Origin: Suillus spraguei
Lineage: Eukaryota > Basidiomycota > Agaricomycetes > Boletales > Suillaceae
Direction: 5' to 3'
Assembly: GCA_016800925.1 (NCBI GenBank)
Contig: JABCPU010000089.1
Location: forward strand, 62,001-126,000
DNA length: 64,000 nucleotides
Part shown: positions 36,063 to 47,000 of the stretch, one piece after another
Layout of the letters: every line of letters begins with the position of its first letter
Position numbering within the stretch: position 1 is the stretch's first letter
Made by a program: the position numbers and the translations under genes
The notes under the pieces: generated by a model
What the model saw: the letters and a program-made list of their open reading frames with translations, nothing else
Database searches by the model: none
Told to the model about the DNA's origin: nothing

Positions 36063-37064
36063 ATGAAAGCCATCTCCTCTGCTCAAAGAGATAATATCCT
36101 CTCTCTGTCTTATGCTGGCCTCTCTGCTCGCCAAATTTCCTCTAGAACTGGAGTATGCAAGTCCACTGTGGCCAAGTTCATCAAAGAAAGCCACCCAGAC
36201 AAGGAAAACTCTTGTGGAGGACGTCCATCCAAGCTTACCTCTACTGACAAAAGGGCTATTATCCAACATATCACTACAGGAAAGGCTGATAATGCTGTCC
36301 AAGCCACCCATTATATCAATTCCACCATCACTACCCCTGTCTCTTCACAAACTGTGAGGAATGTTCTCAAGGCAGTAACAAAGAAGAAAAAGCCTCTTCT
36401 CTCCATCAAACATAGGCAGAGAAGACTAGCCTTTGCCTTAGCTCATCAACACTGGACTGTAGAGGACTGGAAGCGTGTTATATGGTCAGATGAGACCAAA
36501 ATCAATAGGATTGGGTCAGATGGGAAGGTGTATGTATGGAAAAAGAAGGGAGATGGCCTAACAGACAGAGAGGTTAATGGGACTGTCAAGTTTGGAGGAG
36601 GTTCTTTAATGGTATGGGGCTGTATGGGATGGAATGGTGTGGGAATGCTTGCTGAGGTTGAGGGGAAGATGAATGCTGAGCAGTATGTGGACATTTCAAA
36701 TGACCACTTGCTGCCTAGCTTGGCAGAATCAGGGATTGATGAAGAAGATATCATTTTCCAACAGGATAATGATCCCAAGCACACATCCAGAAGAGCTAGG
36801 GAATGGTTTGAAGAACATAACATCAATGTTCTTGACTGGCCAGCACAGTCTCCTGATGTCAATGTCATTGAACATCTCTGGGGAACACTCAAGAAAAAGC
36901 TTCAAGGCTATGAAAACCCCCCTAAAGGAGTATGGGAGCTTTGGGAGAGAGTAGCAGTGGAATGGGGGAAGATCACAGCTGAGGATTGCCAGAAATTAAT
37001 TGAGAGTATGCCTAGAAGGATAGAGGCAGTAATTAAAGCCAAGGGAGGTCATACAAAATACTAG
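36063..37064 (+). CDS. Tc1-family transposase (DD34E), 333 residues
   Basis: Cut-and-paste transposase acting in the nucleus on its own terminal repeats. The ATG at 36063 (MKAISSAQRDNILSLSYAGL) starts the helix-turn-helix domain. The second helix is LSARQISSRTGVCKSTVAKF, followed by a GRPSKLT GRPR-like hook and a second HTH ending in RNVLKAV. The catalytic triad reads D in VIWSDETKIN, D in IIFQQDNDPKHTS and E in VNVIEHLWG, with 34 residues between the last two. The frame is uninterrupted with a TAG at 37062-37064, a normal length for the family. An in-frame upstream extension to 35985 is hydrophobic and lies between the left TIR and the HTH, so I prefer the internal ATG. It is the only uninterrupted transposon gene in the AT-rich block. 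Confidence 0.93.
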   Translation: MKAISSAQRDNILSLSYAGLSARQISSRTGVCKSTVAKFIKESHPDKENSCGGRPSKLTSTDKRAIIQHITTGKADNAVQATHYINSTITTPVSSQTVRNVLKAVTKKKKPLLSIKHRQRRLAFALAHQHWTVEDWKRVIWSDETKINRIGSDGKVYVWKKKGDGLTDREVNGTVKFGGGSLMVWGCMGWNGVGMLAEVEGKMNAEQYVDISNDHLLPSLAESGIDEEDIIFQQDNDPKHTSRRAREWFEEHNINVLDWPAQSPDVNVIEHLWGTLKKKLQGYENPPKGVWELWERVAVEWGKITAEDCQKLIESMPRRIEAVIKAKGGHTKY

Positions 37065-37089
37065 AATACCTGGTTATTACTGTAAAATA

Positions 37090-37304
37090 CTTGAGTCAAA
37101 AAACTGTCCGCATGAGTCACCATTTTGTGAGCCTTGTATCTCCACCATATCTCCACCGATTCCCACGGTGTAGGGCTCAAATGAAAGCCCTGAAGCCATA
37201 CTACAATGTGGTATAAGCATGTTTTTAAGGCATTTGTTTGTTCTCACACAATATTATAGATAGTGAAAAATGCCAAAACATGCGGACAGTTTTTTGAGCC
37301 ACTG
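37090..37304 (-). repeat. Right terminal inverted repeat of the Tc1 element
   Basis: Inverse of the left arm with a few substitutions. The inner motif GAGTCAAAAAACTGTCCGCA is oriented opposite to the outer one. Confidence 0.9.
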
Positions 37305-37340
37305 TATATGCACATTTTTTAACTGCATATCCATTCATAG

Positions 37341-37965
37341 GTGGCATCAGCACCTCCAGGAATGCAAGCAGCAACACTAGATGTAGAAGCAGCCTACCGC
37401 ACTATTCCTGTCTGGCCACCACACAAACACTTCCTGGTCATCAAAGTAGACGGATAGCTATTTATCAATCATGTTTTCCCATTTGGACTTGCAATGGCAG
37501 GGGGCGTCCAGGGCCATGTAGCAGACACTACTGTAGACATAGTTCACTCATTAGATCTCGGCCCCATAAAAAATGGGTCAATGACCACACTTTCTTCAGG
37601 TTTGCTATCAGCGGCAGATTACTACTACCCAACCATTCCCTATCTCCATTTATATACAAACATGGCCTCACGGAGATCTATGGACTTTTGAAACCATTGG
37701 GGGTTCCATGGCACCCAAAGAAATGTCAGAACTTCGCCTTTGTGTTTATCTATCTGGGCTTTCTTTGGGACCTAATTCAGAGATCTGTAGCTCTTCCTGA
37801 CGAGAAGCATCAAAAGTACCTTAGAAAGTTGGCCTCCTTGCTTGACTTGCTAAATAAAGGCAAAGGTATCTCATGCAAAGATGCAATGAGCCTTACTAAC
37901 AGCACACTGTTGCACATTGCCTTCGTTATTCCTGTTAAGACTGTACTCAAGGGTAGAGAGATCCG
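37341..37965 (+). pseudogene. Reverse transcriptase, C-terminal part
   Basis: Continues the frame lost at 35343: ASAPPGMQAATLDVEAAYRT, IPVWPPHKHFLVIKVDG, an in-frame stop, then FINHVFPFGLAMAGGVQGHV and TVDIVHSLDLGPIK. After frame changes it reads LGVPWHPKKCQNFAF and YLGFLWDLIQRSV, ending in a helical region. Several stops and shifts make it inactive. It ends where an LTR3 fragment begins. Confidence 0.65.
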
Positions 37966-38167
37966 AAGGGCTTTGGCCTCAGTTCGTGCACTGTGCCCCT
38001 TTCTCGAGTAATGCCTTATTTCAGGGAGGAGTTATTCATCCGAAGACCCAGAAGGAGTTGCGTGACGGATCCGGGTGTCCGAAGGTGTCGGATATGATAT
38101 GTCCGAAGGTTATTCGGAATGTAAGGAGAGGACAGAGATTAAGGCTAGTTTTGGAATGAGTTCCTAA
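37966..38167 (+). repeat. LTR3 fragment
   Basis: Shares the block around GGCTTTGGCCTCAG and CTGTGCCCC with the start region of LTR3 (53960-54060). It truncates the reverse-transcriptase relic and is followed by a gypsy LTR. Confidence 0.55.
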
Positions 38168-38640
38168 TGTTACGAACTGGGGTGGCATCACCAGCGACAG
38201 TGATAAGACACAGACGGTCTGCTGGGAGTTCTTACAATGTCCAGAAGAGGACAAGGTGAAAGTACAAGGAACGCGTTCCGAGTACGATCAAGGGTTCAGC
38301 CTCAAAGACAAGTCTAAGAGGTATCCGCGAGAATAGAGACTAAGGCTAAGGAGTGCTTAGACTTAGAGACGATTCAAGACGACTTAGGTTGGAGACCTAA
38401 GCGAAGGAGATTCCAGGTAAAACCCAGTAAGATTAAAGTAGAGAAACTACTACAAGTACATGTGCTTAAATAGGCCAATATGTGCGCACGGACCAAGAGA
38501 GACGTGAGAATGTAAGTGCGTATCCAAGAAGGAAGGCAACTATAGTACAGATGCGTTGAGCATATGAGTCAGAGTCATGTTACGTAATATACAAGGTAAA
38601 TGAAGTAGAAAAATGAATAGGGGCACGTACAATTGTAACA
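38168..38640 (-). repeat. 3' LTR of the minus-strand Ty3/gypsy copy (473 bp)
   Basis: TGTTACGAACTGGGGTGGC at the left and GTACAATTGTAACA at the right. It is the inverse of the LTRs at 42564-43024 and 49687-50153. The polypurine tract of the minus element follows at 38641-38660 as its complement (TTACCCCCTTTTT). Confidence 0.92.
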
Positions 38641-38746
38641 TTACCCCCTTTTTACACGTAAAGTCACCGACTTTACTCATCTTGGTTCGCATAGTAAACC
38701 AGATCATCACTCCATTCGTAGTCTTCGTCAGCAAAGGACCCACTCT

Positions 38747-40136
38747 TCATATACACGGCTTCTCCCAGACCAGCGCGTCATTTAGAGTCTCTTCTCTTTT
38801 CTGCTTGAATGCGTTCATCGTCAAGCTGCTGCTCCCAAGCGTGGAGTGCATCATAGAATCCTCGTCCTTCCAGGTTAACTCAAAGGGAGGGGGCCCAACT
38901 CGTTTTGGGCAATAAAGGGACAAATGAGTCGGCGACCAATATCTGCAAACCTTGCACTGATATTCTGCACAATTCTTTTGACGATGTCCTAGTAATCCAC
39001 AGACGCGGCACTTCATATTCTCGTCAGGGTTGGAATGGACTTTGCGTAAGGGAGACGGAGAAATGATTGGCGTGGGGCTAGTGGATCTGGCGCGCTTCTT
39101 TCCCTTATTCTTCTTCATACGTTTTAGGGCAAGGGTGTTAGCTCGCTTGAGTTGCGCTTGTTGAGCGGGGGATAACGTGTATGCTGACATGGGGAGGTCC
39201 GGGGTAACTGCTCGTTCAGCAGCCACAAGAAGTTCGTCTGAGGAGGACGAGGAAGTTATGCCAAAATCTTTTACTAAGACTGGGAGACAGGGTCCATTGG
39301 ACCGAATGATGATGGGATAGACATCGGGGGATGTATATGAAGGTCGCGAAGTCGGGGGCCGAGTTACCAACTCAGTGGCAGGGATACCTAGTAATTTAGC
39401 GGCCTCACACTGCTCTTTTGTGCAGGGTTCATACAGCCAATCAGGGCAGTCAAGAGAAGTTGTGACGGGGGTGGTGAAGCTGGCTGTCCGATGGGAGATG
39501 GGGTTCGAGGAGATGCAAGGTCTGCTTGCGTTTGTTGTAAATCAGTGATAGCTTCTTCCACTAGGTTTCTTGCTGCTCTGGTTTCAGCGACTGACTGCTG
39601 GATGGTGTCGACAACTGTATTGGTGAGTTGCCCAATTTCTTGCACAGCAGTGTATAGGCCAGCAAAGGCATCAAGACTAGAATAGATGCGCGAAGGGCGG
39701 GTACTGGGATAGGAAGTGGCGTATCTCTTTGCGGAGAGGGAGGTCGAGCAACGCCTGCTCGACATTCGGCAATGATGTGAATAGCTTCTTCAACATCATT
39801 CTTAAAAGAATCGGGAAGCAGCAGCATAGCGTAAGCACGAATGCGTTTTTGGAGATGAATGAAACGGTGACGGAGTGTGATTTCTGTAGTTTCTTTAGCG
39901 GTGGTTTCGATGAGGGCTGCAGTGCGGACGATGTTAACAATGAGTAGAGCGGGGAAGGCACCTCTTTCGGTGAGGATTCTGTCGATTTCGAGGGCATGTC
40001 CCTTGCAGAGGATAGCGGCTTCGATGTAAGAGGTGTTGTCGATTTCTGCAGTGAGAGTTCCATATTGTTCAGCTTCAGAGTCGGAGTCGTTGGTGGCGGC
40101 GATGACGGGTGTGATGTAAGCAGTGGGGAAAGACAT
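38747..40136 (-). pseudogene. Third ORF (ORF3) of the minus-strand Ty3/gypsy copy
   Basis: Starts at 40136 with MSFPTAYITPVIAATNDSDS and reads through an all-helical domain (ITLRHRFIHLQKRIRAYAML, SFKNDVEEAIHIIAECRAG). After a frame change it continues through a Pro-rich linker, then a basic KKNKGKKRARS segment and two zinc knuckles (CRVCGLLGHRQKNC and CKVCRYWSPTHLSLYC), then PPFELTWKDED. Broken by at least two frame changes. The same ORF, in the same place, occurs in the plus-strand copy. Confidence 0.75.
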
Positions 40137-40149
40137 TTCAAGATAGTAG

Positions 40150-42563
40150 TTAATCAGGTGCTTGATGCGAGTTGATTTGACTGAGGAATAATCAGAGGGC
40201 GTGTTGCTTCTTATAAGCCTTCAAGATTCGGGCGGAGTTCTTTAAGTTCTCTTCTGGGAGCCATTCGTTATCTCCCAATGAATATCCTTTCCAGGTGACA
40301 AGATAACGTCAGCGAGTGCCGATTCCTTTGTGGGAGAGGATTGCTTCTATTTCATATTCTTCTTCTTCTTCGATAATGTCAGGTGGTGGTTCGGGGAAGT
40401 TCGGGCCGTGTACATCCGTTTCACTATAGGACGATAAGACGGAAGCGTGAACGTGGGATGAATTTTCCATTGCGGAGGGAGTTTGAGCGTGAACGTAATA
40501 GGAGATAAGACATCGGTGATCGGGAAGGTCCATATCGTTTTGGGGCGAGTTTCCTTGACGGAAGTTTGAGTCTAAGATTAGCGGCAGATAGCCAAACCTT
40601 ATCTCCGATCTTCCATGGGGTGTACTTATCTCCTCGGGATCGTTCGGCCATTGTCTGCATTGCAATGTTATGACAGGCGATTGCTTCTTCTCTTATCTTC
40701 TGCAGAGATCATACTCGTCTTCTGCTGCAGGGACGGATGAATCGGGATAAGATGAGGGATAGCGCGTGGTTCATATCCCATCATCAAATAAAGGGTGATG
40801 CATTCCTTGCATCGTGTTTTCGGTGGTTGTGACGAATTCGGCGATTGGTAGGTGTTCTACCCAATCTTCGGGGTTGTTACGGCAGTAGATACGGAGGTAT
40901 GTTTCAAGTTCTTGTTTAGCCTTTCAGTCTGCCATCAGTCTGTGGGTGGTAAGCCGTGGATGGAGCGATGACGTAGTCGAGAAGTCGGGCAGTTCCTTTG
41001 AGAAGCGAGATAGGAATTGCGGTCCTCGATCCGAGATGACTTTGTCATGGAGTCCAAATCGTCGGTAAACATGTTTTAAAAATAGCTTAGCCACACCTTC
41101 TGAAGTGATGGTTTTCAAACAAGGGATAATAATTACCCCCTTCATAAGGCCATGGTCTACCACGACCATGATACTGTCAAAGCCTCCAGAGACGGGAGGT
41201 CAGTGATCAGATCAACAGAGATCTGGGAAAACGGGCGAACAGCCGTTGAAGGAATAGGTGTGAGCGGGGCCGAACAGGGTGTGTATCCGCTTTCATTTGC
41301 TGACAAAGGGCGCAACCCTCGACGTATTTCCGAATATAAGAGCCCATAGCAGGCCACCAAGCTTCTCGTTTAACAAGTTCTTCAGTTTTGAATCTACCGG
41401 GTGACCCGCAGTAGGATGATCATGATACCATTTCAGGATATCGGTGCGATGCGCTGGTGGAATATAGGCGCGATGCTTAAAATAGAGGATGTTCTCCTCG
41501 ATCTTCCAATCAGAGAGTGCCGACTTCATAGGGGGAAGGCACACACCATCAAGGGCATCGGACGCTGTTTTGAAAACAGGGTCGTCGAGAGGGTCGAGGA
41601 TGACAAGACATCCTTCAGTCTGTATCAATAAGACGAACGAATAGAGCGTCAGGGAGGAGAGTCTGGCCTCGTTATCGTCCTGCCGGATCATAGTCGGCCG
41701 GCGAGAAGTGCATCAGGTACTGCTAATTTAGTACCTGCAACGTGATGCAGTTCAATGTCATAGATAGACAAAATCAATTGCCAACGTGCTTGGCGACGGG
41801 TGAGCTTCTGTGCACTTCTAAAGTACAGAAGGTTCTTGTGGTCGGTGAATACCAGGACGGGGTGGGGTTTCCTTCAGATAATGACGCCATTCGTTCAATG
41901 CCCGGATCACGGCAAGGAGTTCCCGATCAAAGATCTGATAATTGCGTTCTGCAGGGTTCAAAGACTGTGAGAGATATGCACATGGGTGATAAACACCATT
42001 TCATCAGTCTGCAAGAGAACTCCGCCAGTTGCTACGAGCGAAGCGTCAGTAGCAATGGCAAATTGTCGGGAAGGATCAGGGTTACGGAGTACCGGTTGGG
42101 AAGTGAAGCGTCGTTTCAATTCTTCGAAGGTGTCCATACATTCGGTTGACCATCAAAGGCCTTATCTTTCTTTGTTAAATCGATAAGGGGTCGGCGATGT
42201 CAGAATAGTGGGAAATGAACGTGCGGTAGAAGTTGCAAAAGCCGAGGAATGACCGAACATCTTTTACAGATTTCGGATTGGCCATTCGGAGATTCCCTTG
42301 GTCTTGGCGGTGTCCATAGCAACTTGTCCGGGGCGAATTATCATTCCGAGGTATTCCACTTCTTCTGCATCGAAGGTGCATTTCTCCGGTTTCAAGAACA
42401 GGTGTTCTTTTCGTATTTTCATCAAAACTGTCTGTCCGTTCGGTGTTCTGCCATAGTTGTAGAAAATCAGGATATCGTCCATTAGATAACCATCCATCCT
42501 TCATTGATTTCTTGTTGAAGGTCGATTCATTATGCTTGAAAGTTGCTGGAATTACAAAGCAAG
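40150..42563 (-). pseudogene. pol 3' half of the minus-strand Ty3/gypsy copy
   Basis: Read from 42563 downward: the truncated reverse transcriptase begins just before QQEINEGWM and the LMDDILIF active-site region, then [20 protein letters not shown]. RNase H and the chain around [10 protein letters not shown] follow at about 41700-42170. The integrase follows with [17 protein letters not shown] and a damaged TDGQ region (about 40900-41170), then [15 protein letters not shown] and a chromodomain start ([20 protein letters not shown]) at about 40310-40380. Many frameshifts. The RT N-terminal half is absent here and the protease/gag end lies across the inserted element at 50154-52049. Confidence 0.8.
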
Positions 42564-43024
42564 TGTTACAATCGTACGTGCCCCTATTCATTTCTACTTC
42601 ATTTACCTTGTACATTACGTAACATGACTCTGACTCATATGCTCAACGCATTTGTACTATAGTTGCTTCCTTCTTTGGATACGCACTTACATCCCTCTTG
42701 GTCCGTGCGCACATATTGGCCTATTTAAGCACGTGTACTTGTAGTAGATTCTTTACTTTAATCTTACTGGGTTTTACCTGGAATCTCCTTCGCTTAGGTC
42801 TCCAACCTAAGTCGTCTTGAATCGTCTCTAAGTCTAAGCACTCCTTAGCCTTAGTCTCTATTCTCGCGGATACCTCTTAGACTTGTCTTTGAGGCTGAAC
42901 CCTTGATCGTACTCGGAACGCGTTCCTTGTACTTTCACCTTGTCTCTTTTGGCATTGTAAGAACTCCCAGCAGACCGTCTGTGTCTTTTCACTGTCGCTG
43001 GTGACGCCACCCCAGTTCGTAACA
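42564..43024 (+). repeat. 5' LTR of the plus-strand gypsy copy
   Basis: TGTTACAATCGTACGTGCC at the left to CCCCAGTTCGTAACA at the right. A TATTTAAGCACG TATA-like box lies at about 42722. After the LTR the leader starts AAAGATTAAAGTCC, the presumed primer-binding site. I cannot match it to a named tRNA. Confidence 0.92.
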
Positions 43025-43221
43025 AAAGATTAAAGTCCTTTTGATCGTCGACTATCCAGTCTTCGACCCTGAACCCTGATCGCTTAGATCAGCAGACTAG
43101 CGTACGCGTACGCTGAGCAGATTGTCAAGAGAAGCCCTCTGACAGAAGAAAGCCCTAACGGACAGCAAGACAGCGCGTGTAGGCACCGAGAAAGTATAAC
43201 TCACCAGAAGAATCATCAACC

Positions 43222-44019
43222 ATGTCGACCAAAGAATTCGAATACAAGATCGGTCAACCGATAGGTTTTGATGGAGATCGTGATAACTCTCGCGAGTTTA
43301 TCCAGTCGTGCAATTTGCACTTTGACATCAATGAAAAGCTTTACACCACCGACAAGCAGAAGATCATCTACATAACATCCTTCATGACTGAAAAGAACGC
43401 CAAATCTTGGAAGGAACAATTCCTTGAACACGCCCAATCTACCGACACTTCTGGACAAAAAGTTGGTTATGGGACGATGGTGGATTTTATGAAGAGCTTC
43501 AAAGAAGCATTCGAACCAGTGGATACCAGAATGACTGCGCTTACACGCCTTAGAGACCTCAAGCAAGGAACTGGAGATCTTCATACCTATGTCGCCGACT
43601 TTGAGGCACTTGCAGCCAAGGCTCACATCACCGATAACGCGACGAAGATCCAGTTCTTCCAAGATGGTCTTAATTGGGGTATCCTTACAAAGCTTTTCAA
43701 TACGGGAGATGTCTCCGAAATATTCAGAGATGTTGTGTTGCAATGCGTTGCTATTGACAACGCCCATCATCGGCTTAATGCCATGAGGACGCGTCATGTT
43801 CCACAACAGAAGAAAAGAACTATGGAAATGCCGGTATATTCCGAACCGTGATTCCAACGCAATGGTCGTAGATCGAATCTCCGACATGGAAAGGTCCGAA
43901 TGCATGAAGAAAGGACAATGCTTCGGATGCAGAAAGACAGGACACCGCATCCATAATTGTCCTGACAGAAAGAAGAAGACCCCGCTCCGACAAACCGAAG
44001 TCAAAAGAAGAAGAAGATG
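43222..44019 (+). CDS. gag of the plus-strand gypsy copy, frameshifted
   Basis: Capsid/nucleocapsid precursor. The ATG at 43222 gives MSTKEFEYKIGQPIGFDGDR, continuing through FIQSCNLHFDINEKLY, AKSWKEQFLEHAQ and YVADFEALAAKA, a standard fungal Ty3/gypsy capsid domain. It stops at 43851. In another frame the zinc knuckle CFGCRKTGHRIHNC (CX2CX4HX4C, about 43919-43963) follows, so one frameshift separates capsid and nucleocapsid. The pol start at about 44050 is in yet another frame. The homologous start in the minus copy is at 52049. Confidence 0.88.
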
Positions 44020-44050
44020 AAGAAACCGTAAGACGGATTGTTGAGGATTT

Positions 44051-47000
44051 TTGACTTGGAGAAACAAAGACTCGACGTATGTTTCTCCCAATGTAATACT
44101 AAGACTTGTACGCGCTGTAGGTGAAAGAAAAGAACTTCGTGTCCCAATCACCCTCCACTCGCGTACTCGTTTGAAATCCGTCGACACTACCGCTGTTATC
44201 GATTCAGGAGCAGCAGGAACATTCATCTCAGAAGAGTTTGTGAAACTCCATCAAATCACACGACGAAAACTCAAGGAACCATTTCGAGTTACAACGGCAG
44301 ATGGAACTCTCATAAAAGGAGGACCAATCACGCATTACTGCCTCCTAGTGGTCAAGATTGACGATCGAACCATGTATGGAAAATTCAATATCACCAAACT
44401 AGGAAGGAGAGATCAAATCCTCCTTGGAATTCCTTGGTTACGAGCAATGAACCCAATTATAGATTGGGCTGCTGAAACGCTTGTCCTTTCACGGACAGAG
44501 AAATCAGACGAAATCGAAATCGATTGGACGAAGATCGGAAGAAGAACGGGTTGCCCGACTTTTCAATCATCATACAGATGGCAACATTCCCGTCTTCCGA
44601 AACCATTCATCGCTTCTCCTATTGAGTCCTGAAGACCAGAACCAGAAGTACGAATGCCACGTACTACAGAACCCACTCCACGTGTACAACTGCCGCGAGC
44701 AGTATCACCGATCCCTCGTGCGGAGAAGCGCAAGAATGAATCTGAACCCGAGCATCGGGCCGGACAAGAACCTATTGAGCAACGGCCAATAGAAGAACAG
44801 AACAAGGAAAAAGGAAACCGGAAGAAGAACTCCCAGGGCGAAACACCAACGTACCGAAACTATCCAAGTTCTTCGTTCCCCCGAAAACTCTTTCAGCTTC
44901 AATTGAAGAAATCCCCGATAAAGAAGAACCCGTGCCCTCGTTGATCCCAACTGAGGATGATGACCAATTTGACACCATGCACGACGTCTGGCATGCACCA
45001 GAAGTGCGCGAAATTTCCTCTTATGAACTAGGAGAAGGAGAATTTCTTGTGGAATATGATACCGATGGGATTAGCATGAGGATCATAGAAGAAGTATCCA
45101 TGGATACACCCTTGACACGGATGGAACTTCTCACCTCGAACAATCCTCTCCTATTCTTCACTTCCCTTCCTCCTCCGAAATATAGTAACAAAGCTCAGGA
45201 ATTCGCTACGGACGAGAAGGAAAAGAAAAAGAAATCCTTCGAAGAATTGGTCCCGGATTATTGCACGACTTCGCAGACGTCTTTGCTAAAGACGGATTAA
45301 ACAAACTACCCCCCGAACGCCCTGGTATCGATCATCGGATCGAACCAAACCCGGTTTTATTCCTCGTACGTCTAAGGTCTACCCGCTATCGGAAAAAGAA
45401 CGCGCTGCTGTCAAAACGTTTATCGATGAAAACGTTGCGAAAGGCTTTATCTCGGAATCGAAGTCACCTCAAGCTAGTGGCTTCTTCTTTGTGGGAAAGA
45501 AGAGCGGAGAACTGCGTCCCTGTCAAGATTATCGCTACATCAATGATTGGACAGTCAAGAACGCATACCCGCTCCCACTCCCTATTTCCCTTGTCGCACG
45601 TCTTCATAACGCACAGTTCTTTACGAAAATGGATATCCGGTCCGGTTATAACAACATTCGCATCCATCCTGATGACAGGTGGAAAGCTGCTTTTACCACG
45701 GAATTTGGCCTCTTTGAACCGAACGTCATGTTCTTCGGCCTCTGCAATTCCCCAGCAACTTTTCAAGCATACATGAATCGCACCTTTCAACAAGAAATCA
45801 ATGAAGGATGGATGGTTATCTATATGGACGATATCCTGATTTTCTCTACGACAATGGCAGAACACCGTGAACGGACCAGACGAGTTTTGATGAAAATACG
45901 AAAAGAACATCTGTTCTTGAAACCGGAGAAATGCACCTTCGATGCAGAAGAAGTGGAATACCTCGGAATGATAATTCGCCCCGGACAAGTTGCTATGGAC
46001 ACCGCCAAGACCAAGGGAATCTCCGAATGGCCAATCCCGAAATCTGTAAAAGATGTTCGGTCATTCCTCGGTTTTTGCAACTTCTACCGCACGTTCATTT
46101 CCCACTATTCTGACATCGCCAGACCCCTTATCGATTTGACAAAGAAAGATAAGGCTTTGAATGGTCAACCGAATGTATGGACACCTTCGAAGAATTGAAA
46201 CGACGCTTCACTTCCCAACCGGTACTCCGTAACCCTGATCCTTCCCGACAATTTGCCATTGCTACCGACGCTTCGCTTGTAGCAACTGGCGGAGTTCTCC
46301 TGCAGACTGATGAGAATGGTGTTTATCACCCTTGTGCATACCTCTCACAGTCTTTGAACCCCGCAGAACGCAATTACCAGATCTTTGATCGGGAACTCCT
46401 TGCCGTGATCCGGGCATTGAACGAATGGCGTCATTATCTCGAAGGAAACCCACACCCCGTCCTGGTATTCACCGACCATAAGAACCTTCTGTACTTTAGA
46501 AGTGCACAGAAGCTCACCCGTCGCCAAGCACGTTGGCAATTGATTTTGTCTATTTACGACATCGAACTGCATCACGTTGCAGGTACTAAATTAGCAGTAC
46601 CTGATGCACTATCCCGCCGGCCTGATTATGACTCTGGCAAAGACGATAACGAGGACCAGACCCTCCTCCCTGACGCTCTATTCGTTCGTCTTATTGACAC
46701 TGACTTGAAGGATGTGCTATCATCCTCTGACCCCCTCGACGACCCTGTTTTCAAAACGGCATCCGATGCCCTCGATGGCGTGTGCCTTCCCCCTATGAAG
46801 TCGGCACTCTCCGATTGGAAGATTGAGGAAAACGTCCTTATTTTAAAAACCGCGCCTATATTCCACCGGCGCATCGCTCCGATATCCTGAAAAGGTATCA
46901 TGATCATCCTACCGCGGGTCACCCGGTAGATTCAAAACAGAAGAACTCGTAAAAGGGAAGCCTGGTGGCCCGCCATGGGCTCTTATATTCGGAAATACGT

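Larger units (their letters stand above)
35703..37304 (+). mobile_element. Tc1/mariner transposon, 1602 bp, apparently intact
   Basis: Ends CAGTGGCTCAAAAAA at the left and the inverse TTTTTTGAGCCACTG at the right, flanked by a TA on each side (35701-35702 and 37305-37306), the Tc1 target duplication. Terminal arms are about 212 bp (35703-35914) and 215 bp (37090-37304). It carries a complete DD34E transposase. Confidence 0.95.
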
